From Phlegmacium glaucopus (lineage: Eukaryota > Basidiomycota > Agaricomycetes > Agaricales > Cortinariaceae), in the NCBI GenBank assembly GCA_015039465.1, contig MU130319.1, positions 1 through 64,000 on the forward strand: a stretch of DNA of 64,000 bases. The letters are read 5' to 3'. Shown piece after piece: positions 11,157 through 21,904 of this stretch; the first letter of the stretch is position 1; every line of letters starts with the position of its first letter. Below the pieces are notes generated by a model. That model was not told the origin of the DNA. It ran no database searches and worked only from the letters and a program-made list of their open reading frames with translations. Both the position numbers and the translations under genes were made by a program.

Positions 11157-12107
11157 TCACCAGTAAGTCTCAAAGTAGGGACGAAAGTGAAGAAGGGCGT
11201 ACATCGAAAATTTAAAGCTGCAGTGACAAGAGGTTGCGCAGCCTGATCTGTTGTAGCAATCACCGTCCCTTAATTCATCCATTCCAAGTCGTGCAGGAGG
11301 TGACGCCAAGCAATTCTGTGCCCGAGTAGCCTCTATGAAATTTCCAGTATCGGAAGGTTTGTGGGTTCGACCGGTGAGTTGAGCATCTGTAAAAGGCTTA
11401 AACCGGATTGGAGCCCCAGTATGGGCCCACTAAAAGGAAAAAAAGGCATTGGTGCTACGAGATTAGAGCCTACTTCCATTGCCGACTTTGCCTGTTCTTC
11501 TGAATGGAGAAATAGACCATGAAACACAATCCTTACGAGTTCGTTGTCTGCAATGGACAAGGGCTCTGGCCAGTCCAACATAATGCAAAGAGCATGTCTG
11601 GCTTCAGCCCCGACGTGAATTTTGGAGTGGGGTGCATTGGTAAAATCGAAATTACCAATGGCAAAGTCAGAAATACCTGCGCATCCTCTTTCTATGACTG
11701 CTATCAGTTGTTTGGTACAAATCTCTATGGAACAAGTTGAGATTGCCCTGTCTTCCCTTCAATCCTCTGGTCAGTCCAGGAAATGCCAGCTGTGGATAGA
11801 CGAGGAAGCGTTCTCTCGGAACTTTGCATTCAGGGAACTCAGCTATGACGGGATACATGATGTCCTCGGGGATTGACTCCGGTTGAAGGGGAATGGATGA
11901 TGTACTTCAAGTAGGGCGCGGTCTGTAATACAGCTGGCATAGCTTTGATAGATTTTCTGTCGCAGGAGTGTAGGCTTGACAGACTCCAGATTGAGGAAAC
12001 CAGTGTATATTATTAAGGAAGTAACACTTACTAAATGGACAGAGACTCTTTAACACACAAGCAGGCGTTCTAATGTGGTTGTCCTCTACGGGGTACTGAG
12101 AAGCCAA
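11157..12107 (-). CDS. Unrecognised protein, split gene model
   Basis: I do not recognise this gene. Several minus-strand blocks look coding and join at plausible splice sites. ATG 12107 starts MASQYPVEDNHIRTPACVLK, with a GTAAGT donor soon after at about 12029. The second block gives SVKPTLLRQKIYQSYASCI. The third, from about 11858, includes VPRERFLVYPQLAFPGLTRG. The fourth, to about 11333, includes VGAEARHALCIMLDWPEP and VRIVFHGLFLHSEEQAKSAM, ending in PMPFFPFSGP. A weaker tail reads to a TGA at 11157. The long stretches without stops and the even composition argue for a real gene, but splice frames were not all verified and it could be a damaged copy. No membrane segments or catalytic motifs stand out. 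Confidence 0.4.
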
Positions 12108-12343
12108 GTGGAAGCTAGAGATAATAAAAATACGCAGACGCAGGTCAGCTAGGTATACAGCAGGATATATAGTGGATCCAAGATGGGTGATGCCAATGGT
12201 ATGGGACAGATGAGAAAAGGGCAGTTATTGTCGATGTCACATCAATTGGTCACGCTGTTTATCGTCGTGATGCTGTCACGAGAGAATGATCCAATAAGTA
12301 CATTGACAACCACCACCAGGTACGAACAGCGAGCTAAGTAAAG

Positions 12344-12679
12344 ATGCAGAAGCGCCAGTATTATGCTAAGGGATTCAAAATTGACCGAGGGTTGATCGCC
12401 AAAACTTTCGAAATTGCCCACCGAAACGACGAAGAAGTGGATTCCCCCCTCGTGACCATCGTTCAAGGTCTGAACCGGCAAGCGTACAAGTGCATCACGA
12501 CTGCATACGATCATGAGGCCCGTGCCGATGAGCCATACTTGTGCAATGTCATTGCCATTGAAACTGGTACCGACAAAGAAGCGTTGGAGGTGTTGGACCT
12601 GGGACCGCTTGACGAGACCATCGAAAAGGCGCGTCCTTATGTACTTGTTGGGCCACAGGTGTGGAAGATTTGGACATAA
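12344..12679 (+). CDS. Small hypothetical protein (111 codons)
   Basis: An uninterrupted frame begins MQKRQYYAKGFKIDRGLIAK and ends PYVLVGPQVWKIWT. It is charged, with no signal peptide, membrane segment or known motif. A short frame upstream (12185-12340; MGDANGMGQMRKGQ, then a hydrophobic LVTLFIVVML stretch) could be a 5' exon, but the only nearby splice pair would leave a 24-nt intron, too short to trust. It lies head-to-head with the minus-strand gene on its left. Function unknown. Confidence 0.4.
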   Translation: MQKRQYYAKGFKIDRGLIAKTFEIAHRNDEEVDSPLVTIVQGLNRQAYKCITTAYDHEARADEPYLCNVIAIETGTDKEALEVLDLGPLDETIEKARPYVLVGPQVWKIWT

Positions 12680-13809
12680 GACATGCGTCTAGCACTCAGT
12701 ACGTTGCTTTGCCACGTACTTATCAGTTCATACCACATTGATACTGGTGTACAAGGTTCGATTGCTTTTAGCCCTCTCCTAAAGCCATCGTCAATTTTTA
12801 TTGTAACTGCTTGAAAATCGTTTACTTCATAAGTTTGCAAGCACGCTTGATGTATTGGATCGGAGGTTCTGTATTATAGCTTCTCAATCGTGTGTAGATC
12901 GTCGATCGATATCACCGTGATCAAAGGCGGAGCGGCACTGGTCGAGGGGAATGTAGACGAAAACCGGAGGACACTGCCACAACAGAAGTACATTTCGTCC
13001 AGCCCCTCCTCTCGCATTCGTCATTCTTCTGGTCTTGATTGGCTTCCGGTGAGCTTTTGGAGGCTAAGATGAAACCAAAGGTCATCCACGCTTCCAAGTT
13101 AGCGACCCTCTTCTTGTGTTTCTTTTGGTTGCGTACGCCATGCTTTTTTCTCTTATATACTCAAAAGAGTACAAGTTCTGACCCGCTGCGAGTCCCATTA
13201 TCGCGGAGACGCTCAAGGACGGAAGTTGTTGTGGTAATCGCTTGGGTAGTCGGTTTGACAGGCTAGTAATAAGTATAAATGATAATGGCCGAAAAAAACT
13301 ATTTGAGATTGATTAGAGTGTAAAGTGTAAGATGGAAGTACATACTGCGACAATACAAGTGAACGGCCCATGCTGGCTGGACACCGTTTGAAAGAGTGTA
13401 CACGCCTTGAGTAGCGCCAAGATAAGACTTATTCAACATTGCAGTGAACTTCTATTTTTGGTATTTTCTCCCGATCATGCAACCCATCTTGGGCAATTAT
13501 TCAGCATATCACGAGGCAATGGTGTTTTGCCGCCGTATGTGTTTCGAATATACGGACGCCCTCGGATGCCCTCTAATTCTCTTGTTGTATCTGGACTAGT
13601 CGATATCGGCTAAGTAATATTGTCTCACTTTTCCTCACTCATCCTAGGTCCGATTTTGATTGGGAACTTTCACGTTTCAAACAATGGCGGTTTCGGGCGC
13701 CGTCGGCAAACGAATAACTTTTATATGTGATTCCCCAAACAAACCTGCCTCCCCCTTTGCTCACTACATAGCCCAATACTAATCGTTTTTTTCTCCCTCG
13801 TCACTCCCA
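12680..13809. other. Intergenic region upstream of the MFS transporter
   Basis: About 1.1 kb without a convincing gene. Frames at 12890-13266 lack motifs. The last 100 bases before the transporter ATG contain CTTTTATATGTG (about 13719) and a pyrimidine-rich tract (13766-13808), as is common upstream of basidiomycete start codons. Confidence 0.4.
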
Positions 13810-16015
13810 ATGGACGGCCCTTCTGATGGGCATGTCAAAACAGAGACAATGGTCGACTCTCCAAAGCCGGCACAGAAGAAACCCGTCTCTTTTTGGCTTT
13901 CCATGTTTTCCATCATGATCGCTACTTTTCTCGCTGCATTGGACACGGTGCGTCGTCCTTGTCCTCCTCATGTCCATTCTTTATTTCTTAGAAAGCCACT
14001 GTGTCCAGGGAGCGGTTGCCACTGCCCTTCCAACGATCATAAACGACCTCCAAGGAGAAGAGTTCGTCTGGATAGGTTCCGCTTATGTACTCGCTGGTGT
14101 CGCCTTTATTCCCATGTCAGGTCATCTGGCCAATATCTTCGGACGGCGTCCTATACTCCTTATTTTTCTATTCATCTTTGCCCTCGGCAGCGCTCTATGC
14201 GGTGCAGCCCAAAATATGAATATGTTAATCGGTGGTCGTAGTACGTTGCTTCATAACTTTGTGTTATTGTTCTAACCCGACGACTCATTTCGATCGTGTT
14301 GTTTTTAGCTGTACAAGGTGTCGGCTCCGGCGGCATTCTATCCCTTACCGAGATCATCCTTGCCGACCTCGTTCCTCTGAGCGAACGTGGTGCATACCAA
14401 GGCATGATTGGTCTTATATGGTCCATCGCGTCCATCGTTGGCCCCATCATTGTTCGTATATCATTCCATTCTCATCTCGGATTTTGTCCAAGTATTCATT
14501 TTTTGCATGCTTAGGGCGGTGCATTCGCACAGCGACGTGATTTCACATGGCGTGGACTATTCTGTAGGTCCATGTGTCTTTTTTTTTAAAAAATCTTTCT
14601 CCATTAAATCTGGCTCTCTCCCAAAGACTTGAATCTTCCTCTTACTGGCATATCTATGCTGCTCTGTCTTTTCTTCCTAAATTTAAAAATACCCCATCAA
14701 ACATTCAGAGACAAATTCCGTCGAATCGATTGGATGTAAGTGGTCGAGGAAAGAGTGTTATTGATGACGAGTATTAACCCCCGTTTCATAAAAAGCGGGA
14801 ATTTCATCGTTGTCGGAAGCAGCACTGCGGCGCTATTAGGCCTCACATGGGGCGGCATCCGATACCCGTGGTCCTCGTTTCATGTCCTTGTCCCCCTTAT
14901 CCTGGGAGTCGTGGGGCTGTTCGCGTTTATGGTGTATGAAGTGATGGTCCCCGCCGAACCGACCGTGCCATTGAGGATCATCGCTAATCGTACATCTATC
15001 AGCGGGTGAGTAGCAGATAAATTCCACCTTCTTATCAGACTACTCTTCACATCTCTGAAACGTCATCGGCAGTTATATTGGGACCGGATTACAAGGTCTT
15101 GTTATTTCTGCCGCGCTTTGTACGTCCTCGTCTCTCGATCGAGAAATGCTTCAAAAATAACCTTGTGGTCTGGTATATATATAGTCTATTTGCCAGTCTA
15201 TTTCCAAGCCTGCAAGGGGGGCTCTCCTCTCCGAAGTGGCATAGACATGTTTCCTTACAGTTTCTCAGTGGCGCCTTTTGCCATCGTCGCCGGCGGGACA
15301 GCGACGGCTTTTAATCGATACAAGCCTCAGAATGTCATGGCCTGGGTGTTCATCACGGTCGGAATGGGACTCCAGAGCACGTTGAACGTCGATTCGGCGG
15401 TACGGAATTGGGTTGGCTTTCAGATCGTGGCAGGTATCGGATTTGGAATGTTGGTAAGTTTCAAGTGGCATTAATATTATTATTATTTTGGCTTCGTTTT
15501 TCATTCTTCTGTTGGTTCGCTTCGCAGTTCACGGCAACTACATTCCCTATACTTGCCCCATTGCACGTCAGAGACAATGCAAGCGCTCTTTCCCTGTTCA
15601 TATTTATCCGTTCTTTCTTCCAGGTGAGTGTATATACAAAAGACTTGGGTTAGCCGCTGATCATTCATTCTCGGTTTAGGCATGGGGCATAACTATCGGT
15701 GCAACTGTACTACAGAATCAACTGCGCTCCCGCCTCCCGCAAGCATTTTTATCTTCCCTGCCTCAGGGTATCGAAATTAGCTACGCTGCGATACCTCAAA
15801 TTGAAGGCCTGGCGGAACCCCTGAGGGACCAAGTTCGGACGGCATTTGCGGATTCGTTGGACGTGCTTTGGAAGGTTATGATTGCGATTGCTGGTGTTGG
15901 ATTTATTTCCTCACTTGTGATGAAGGAGATGCCGTTGCAGAATATCACGGATGGGACGTGGGGTCTGCAGGATGGTGAGACGGAGAAGCGGAACGCCCCC
16001 GATGAGACCGCTTGA
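13810..16015 (+). CDS. MFS multidrug/metabolite exporter, DHA2 (14-TM) type
   Basis: A proton-coupled plasma-membrane exporter. Ten exons can be read with matching phases; the introns are 13948-14008, 14241-14308, 14452-14514, 14574-14626, 14736-14795, 15006-15072, 15120-15184, 15454-15527 and 15624-15679. The hydrophilic N-terminus (MDGPSDGHVKTETMVD) precedes SFWLSMFSIMIATFLAALDT. Family motifs are present: GHLANIFGRRPILL (motif A) and GPIIGGAF (antiporter motif C). VQGVGSGGILSLTEII and LIGGR mark helix 4 and its surroundings. Later helices include FIVVGSSTAALLGLTWGG, LVPLILGVVGLFAFMVY and VMIAIAGVGFISSLVM. The tail is short and hydrophilic. No break was found. It is convergent with the GMC gene and lies among tailoring-enzyme genes, so export of a cluster product is a reasonable inference. 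Confidence 0.92.
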
Positions 16016-16528
16016 TGATTGTTTCTTTGTTTCTCGTTTCTTTTCTATACCACACCATTATTAGCCACTTAGAGTAAATGCTGCGCCAGACAAATATTAT
16101 GTGCTGTAAATTTACACGAATTAGTCTGTCGATGATACATGCAATTGCAGAGGTAGAAGCGTTAGATCTCGAAAAAAAACGAAGTGGGAGATTAGTGAGA
16201 CGTGGGAAATTGCGATATAAATGTTGCTTTCTAAGCACGGTCAGATTCGGTCAGAACCGGTTTTCACTGGGGCTGAACCTCTATTAGTTATATTTACCAG
16301 TTTTATCAACTATTGTTGCCTAAAGTTTGTATCCCCTAAAATGTAACACGTATTGAGGTGTTAGCATGCACTCCTTTGCAGAATGTGTATTAGTGATGGC
16401 GATTGGAACTGATTACATTGTATATTTTATCACTTCTGTGGACGGACTAACGGAATAAGGAGTGTATAAGCCTGAGGAACCTAACCGTTATAACGAAATG
16501 AATGACGATGCTGTGACCATTAACTAGA

Positions 16529-18590
16529 TCACTGAGCTGCCTTGATCAAATCTGCTCCTTTTTCAGCAATCATGTAGGTTGGTGCCATCGTGTTGGCGGA
16601 CGCTATGATAGGCATGATGCTTGCGTCCACAACCCGCAGGTTCTGTACACCGTAAACGCGGAGGTGTGAATCAACGACACCATTATCACTGCGAGCCCTC
16701 ATAGCGCAGGTGCCTGTGACCTGGTAAACAGGATGGGCAACGGTTTGGATGGCAGTGAGAATATCATCGTCGCTCTGCGCTTGCAGACCTGGGAACGCCT
16801 CCCGAATGACTACGGGGGCAAGAGTCTCCGACAACATGACCTCACGGACTTGCTTGAACGCCCAGATGGCAACTTGGCGGTCGGTCTCAGAGGAGAGCCA
16901 GTTGGGTTGGACGATCACCTTGTCTTTGGTGGAGTTTGAGACGAGGGAGACAAAGCCTTTTGAGAGGGGATAAAGGAGCACGGCCGCGGCGACAACAAAG
17001 TTGCCTGGTTCCGGCGTGGGAGGGCCACCTCCAGCCTGAGGAGCACATGAGTGCGCTAAATAAAAAATAATAAAAAATGTAAGAGAACGTACAATGATTT
17101 CCAGCTGGATATGAGGCCAAGTAGGGTCGAGAGCTTCAAGATGATCTCCGCCAGGAATTTGGGCGAGAACCTCAGAAGGAACACGTTCGTATCCACTCAT
17201 GCTTGAGATAGCGCCACTAAGCTCGCCCATGTTATTCTTGTACTGCATTATGTCTTGCAAAAACAATGTCTTGTTCGCATTGAACTGACTGAAGGTCGTG
17301 ATATTATCCGTGACTTCATAGACAGGGCCAAAGAAGATGTGATCCCACATGTTCTGACCAATGGCCTCATTGTTAACAACGACAGGGATATTGTGTGCCT
17401 GAAGCTCCTCTGCGGGACCAATGCCGGATACCATGAGGAGTTGAGGCGAGCCAAAAGTACCAGCTGAAAGGATTACTTCCCTCTTGGCAGTGACTTGTTG
17501 CAAATTTCCATTGACATCGGAGTATTCCACGCCAGTGACGACAGGAGTTGCACCCGCATGCCTTGTAGGAGCGAATAGAAGACGTGTGGCGAGCGCGCTG
17601 GTGATGACTTGGAGATTCGGCCGGTTTGCGGCAACAGCGAGGAAACTTGCAGCGGAAGAACTTCGCGTCATATGAGCGGGATTGACGGTAAGAGGCAGGT
17701 ACGCCTGGCCAAGTGGGAATCCACCATTTATATCATGCTCTTGCAAGTTGGCGCCTGAAGCATTTGCCAATCCTTGGCTGAAATATATCGAAATAGGCTC
17801 AATATAACCACCGTAGGAAATCTGGAGGGGACCGCCTGAGGGATTCTCATATGCCGATATGTCAAAAACAACCTCCGACTGGTTTGCGAAAGGAGGATGG
17901 AATTGCGTGCTCTTGATAATTAGATTTTTTTAGTGTCAAAAGGACGATAATATGCAAATAATTAGAATTACCTTCTTGAAATATGGGAAAACATGATTCC
18001 AATCCCAGCCTATGTTACCGAGAGCAGCCCATGCATTGTATGTGGCTGCAGCACCACGAGTATAGGCCATGAAGTTGGTTGAGCTAGAACGTATGCAATG
18101 AGAAAATGTTAGGATGCAAGGGAAACGTATAGAATGTACCTTGAGCCACCGAGAACGAAACCACGAAAGTATGGAATTGTACGGTTGAGAAGGAAAGACT
18201 GAGGAGCAGTAGTGTAGTTCCAATCGACAATAGAGCCCCCAATGACAGTCAAGTCAAGTCCTGGAACGCTGAAGAGACATAAACAATCATGTGGGGACGA
18301 AAGGCATACTTTCAACTTACGACACATTGAAATCAATAGAATCACTATGGCCAGCCTCGAGGACCAGCACAGATATTTTCGGGTTCTCCGTTAGGCGAGA
18401 AGCAACCGTAAGCCCGGCAGTTCCACCTAAGGAAATTTAAGAATGATATTAGCGGATCCGGGCTGATAGAAACATTCGAGTAAACGGTTTAGTATTCACC
18501 TCCGACGACAACATAGTCAAATGCTGCAGCTTTAACTGCAACACAACTACTAATAAACGCGAGACTGGTGGTAATGGCGGAAGGACGCAT
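16529..18590 (-). CDS. GMC oxidoreductase (aryl-alcohol oxidase/choline dehydrogenase-like), secreted
   Basis: A flavoenzyme oxidising alcohols with FAD. Six exons can be read with matching phases: 18590-18500, 18426-18321, 18268-18140, 18083-17972, 17911-17093 and 17035-16529. [19 protein letters not shown] followed by [12 protein letters not shown] gives a signal peptide running into the first FAD beta-strand; the dinucleotide fold reads [19 protein letters not shown] signature regions follow: [19 protein letters not shown], and [17 protein letters not shown]. The C-terminal catalytic region reads [14 protein letters not shown] (catalytic His) and [19 protein letters not shown], with Asn at the second active-site position. 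No disruption was seen. Family members supply hydrogen peroxide for lignin attack or modify secondary metabolites. The adjacent transporter and methyltransferase favour the second role, but the signal peptide fits either. Confidence 0.93.
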
Positions 18591-19841
18591 TTTTCGACGA
18601 GTTATGCATTTACCACCTCACAGCATTTATACCTCATGTTTCCCGACAGTCTGTGACCGTCAAATTATGAAATGTACGGTAGAGATCCACTAAAGATCAT
18701 CTGTGAGACAAGGACAATAATTTTCAGGCGGAGTTGCTCCACCTGAGCCTCCGTACTCGATGTAATTTCTTTGCAGCACTTTACTCTGGCGGGGTGCGGC
18801 TACGTTCATCCTAGAATGGGATTAGCGACTCTCACGAGCGCAGTTCCCTATGAGAGTGTCCTTCAGACTTTCCCCCACGGATTTACACTCGAGTCCACAA
18901 CCCATGTTGGAAAAGTCGCCCCTGAAAATAAAGCCGTTCACTAGAAGTACTAAGGACGCTTTCGTCACACCGGTGAACGGAGCCGGGGCGAGTTTGACTT
19001 ACGTATGTTCCAAGCTCTGTTATATCGTTGATTTCAAGTGTAGCATTGCTGGAAGGAAGGGCGTTGAGAAGCTTCGAAGTAATGCGCTAACCCGAGTGTG
19101 GGTGTCGTGCCTAACCGTCCTATTGAGTACACCGACCAGGTGTCAACAAACAAAAAATGTATGAGCGTTGTTGGGCTACCATGCCTGTTCCACTTGATGT
19201 CCGAATTGCTCATTAGTTTCCCAGTGAGAAATGTATTGCTACCCCCAAGTACGCCGCGGGTGCCTGAACGTAAAAAGAGCTTTCTGAGATGATGCTCGAA
19301 GGTTCTGTGAGGGACGCTGAGTCGCGAAAATCGACGATGTTCTATGAGCAACGGACAAGGTTGCGGCCCAAAAAGGGTGCTTAGTTAGTCCTTGTTTGTT
19401 CGCAGGTTCCGATCGGCTTTAAGATTAGTGATCACTTTATTTAGGTCTGTTTTACATAGGAGACTGCAAGTTACTAAGGGTTTGTTGGTTCTGGCCGCTG
19501 TCCGTTGCTAACATGCATTTGTGGACTTGAATCAAATTAGCCTCGCTCACATCAGCCACCAACGTGACGTAGATGAGCACTCTTGAAGACGATGTATTTG
19601 AAGTCAGACTGATTTTCATGTACTCAAATGGATACTCTTTCCCCGCTCTAGTGCTCTGAGTCTCAACAGCCCCCCCCCCGGAACTCCATTCATCTTTTCG
19701 GAATTTAATTACCATTTTATGACCACCGTATATGCAGATAGGCAGGAAATCTGGACATATGATTACAAATGTTTGACTACACGAGGATTTTTCTTCCTGT
19801 ACACTGGACACGTGTTATCTTACACAAGTTGATACTTTTAA
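18591..19841. other. Intergenic region between GMC and methyltransferase genes
   Basis: About 1.25 kb. Frames at 18850-19164 (plus), 19034-19351 (minus) and 19452-19811 (minus) show no recognised motif. A run of nine Cs lies near 19671. It should contain the GMC promoter and the methyltransferase 3' region. Confidence 0.45.
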
Positions 19842-20919
19842 TTACAATGGAAGGCGTAAAGTCACGCTCCACCAGAGCCAAGCATGGTGGAATACGTTCT
19901 TTGAGTCGGGAATCAAATCTTCTTTGAGGACATCAATCTCAACGTGCTTGAGAACCCCCTGGCCAAAGGTTTGGACAAGGATCGTCTCCCACATCTCTTT
20001 CCAGCTCTCTGGGGAATGACCGAAGGCACCGCCGAACTCACTTGGCCTGTGCGCTTTATGGGCCTCCAGGCTTCCGATATGGCGACCGAAAATGATAGCT
20101 TCGGTGTTGTTCCTGTCAGCAGAAAATTTCGCGTTGATCAGAGCGACAAGGCGTTGAGCGAGGGCGAACTGCTTCTCTTCTTCGAAGAGATGGAAGAGAG
20201 CACCGGCGTAGAGGATGTCGATCTTTCCTCTGAGGTTGTTCAGGCCGAAAGAACCAGATTCGGCGACAGCACCATCCGCCTTGACTGGCACATTGAAGAT
20301 GTCGTCCGAGAAAAATTTGATGGGAGTGGGTTTCTTTGAGTCAGGACCATCCCTGTAAAGTTTGTGACCTTCTGTGATGAATTCGGGCAAGAGTTCGCAG
20401 CCGTAGACATTGGTGGAGGTTGAGTTCGCGGGGTATCCATCTTGCAGAAGCTTTCTAAGGTCGGTACCCACTATGATTGGTTGTGAGATACGTGAGAACA
20501 ACAAAGGGACAGGAACTTACTGCAGCATCCTAGGTCAAGCACGACAGGACTTTTATCGGAGGGGGTTTTCTGAGCGTACTCCACGATATGCTTGTAGATG
20601 ATGTTTCTCTCCATGAAAAAAGAGACGAAGTGGAACTGGCGAATACAAGGGAACGACATAATTTGGCTTTGGAAAACCATCATCTAACCATGCAATACAA
20701 GCGAAAATCATCTACTCACTATGCACTTTAGAGAGAGTTAATTAAACAATCTCTCTTAAAAATAGTTCTGACGTACGATTTACGAGTATCTAGTAAGATT
20801 GTCGTGACCTCTTGGTCGGTCAGGTTTTCTCCAAGTTCCCTCTTGAGAAACTTCATGGTCTCAGGAGAAATGGTCAGGTCATCGTTATCGAGCTGGAGAA
20901 CAGGATACAGAGAAGGCAT
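19842..20919 (-). CDS. Class I SAM-dependent methyltransferase (secondary metabolism type)
   Basis: Three exons: 20919-20777, 20666-20521 and 20470-19842, giving about 305 residues, the usual size for this fungal group. The N-terminus is MPSLYPVLQLDNDDLTISPE. SFPCIRQFHFV precedes the SAM-binding motif I, VVLDLGCCMGTDLRKLLQDG; the 20520-20471 intron falls inside this motif. YGCELLPEFITEGHKLYRDG corresponds to motif II, IDILYAGALFHLFEEEKQF follows as in related enzymes, and the C-terminus is HAWLWWSVTLRLPL. The arrangement resembles fungal meroterpenoid and related natural-product methyltransferases. No break was seen. The substrate is unknown; methylation of a carboxyl or hydroxyl on a cluster product is an inference from neighbours. 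Confidence 0.9.
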
Positions 20920-21904
20920 TGTGGTTTAGGGTAGGGATTGAGGCTGGAGTTTGAACACATGCTTCATTATATAACAAGACACTGCTCTGCGCGCTCCGGA
21001 GACGCGAAAGACGGGGTCACAGACCCACCCAATGTCCATAGACTTCCAATTTCCAAAGCAGATTGGTCTCGGTGTTGAAAGTGGTGAGCCTCCTTCGCAG
21101 ACCAAGGTATCATGACAACCAATCCTAAAGGTACCGTAAGATAAGGTCGGTGGGGTTAGTGCAGGAAGTTTGGGGGAAATTGGTGGATCAAATTCGGGAG
21201 GCCAGGTTCTGAGGTTACACGGAGGGCAAACCTGCCGACCAACGGGGTCGAACATAGCAGTTACATGAATGGATGATGTAGCGGCTGACGCGTTTACTTT
21301 AGCATGCTGAGACACTTTCCCTAACCATTTCTACTATATGAGGGGCCAAATTGTCGTTGCCATCGTTGCCGGCAGTGGTGGTGGTGATAGACGTGATAGA
21401 TGATAAGAGGAAGGTAAACGAGTAATGACGATGAAACGAGAGCAAGAAGGGATCGTGAGAAAACAGTTTGGAGCTGCAACATCTGTATTTTTTCTTTAAC
21501 TTTTTGTTTTTACTCAGCCTTGTGGTCAGGGTTCCAAAACCTGGGATCACTATACGTACTTGATTCAACTCACAAAAAATCCCTATTCGAGACCTCAAGA
21601 AAGATGGCCCTTGGCCTTTTGACGTCAAACCATCTCGGCGAATAATGGGTATTACTATGATCAAGTCCAGGATCACGTTCTCAAGATGTGTAATGCTTCA
21701 GTTATGTAGTTTGCGAGTCAGGGAGTTCTCCATTTGTTTATTTCATAGATGTTGGTATATGTAAGTCGATTTACAACGGCATAGTTTCCTCTAAATTATA
21801 ACAAAACAAAACGCATTCGGACCGTTGACCATCCCACCATCCCTCCTTCAAAGCTTTTATTTATAAATAAATGAAATGAGTATCCTCAGACCGAATCAGT
21901 CATT
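20920..21904. other. Intergenic region upstream of the methyltransferase
   Basis: Two overlapping minus-strand frames (20926-21315 and 21299-21676) are open but show no family motif, and one ends just 5' of the methyltransferase ATG. They are more likely chance frames in its upstream region. TTTATTTATAAATAAATGAA near 21857 is AT-rich. Confidence 0.4.

Noticed and set aside
19944..20339. 131-codon plus-strand frame
   Set aside because: Antisense shadow of methyltransferase exon 3.
20926..21315. 130-codon minus-strand frame just upstream of the methyltransferase
   Set aside because: No motif, runs through the expected promoter, Pro/Cys-rich chance composition; a second overlapping frame is equally open.
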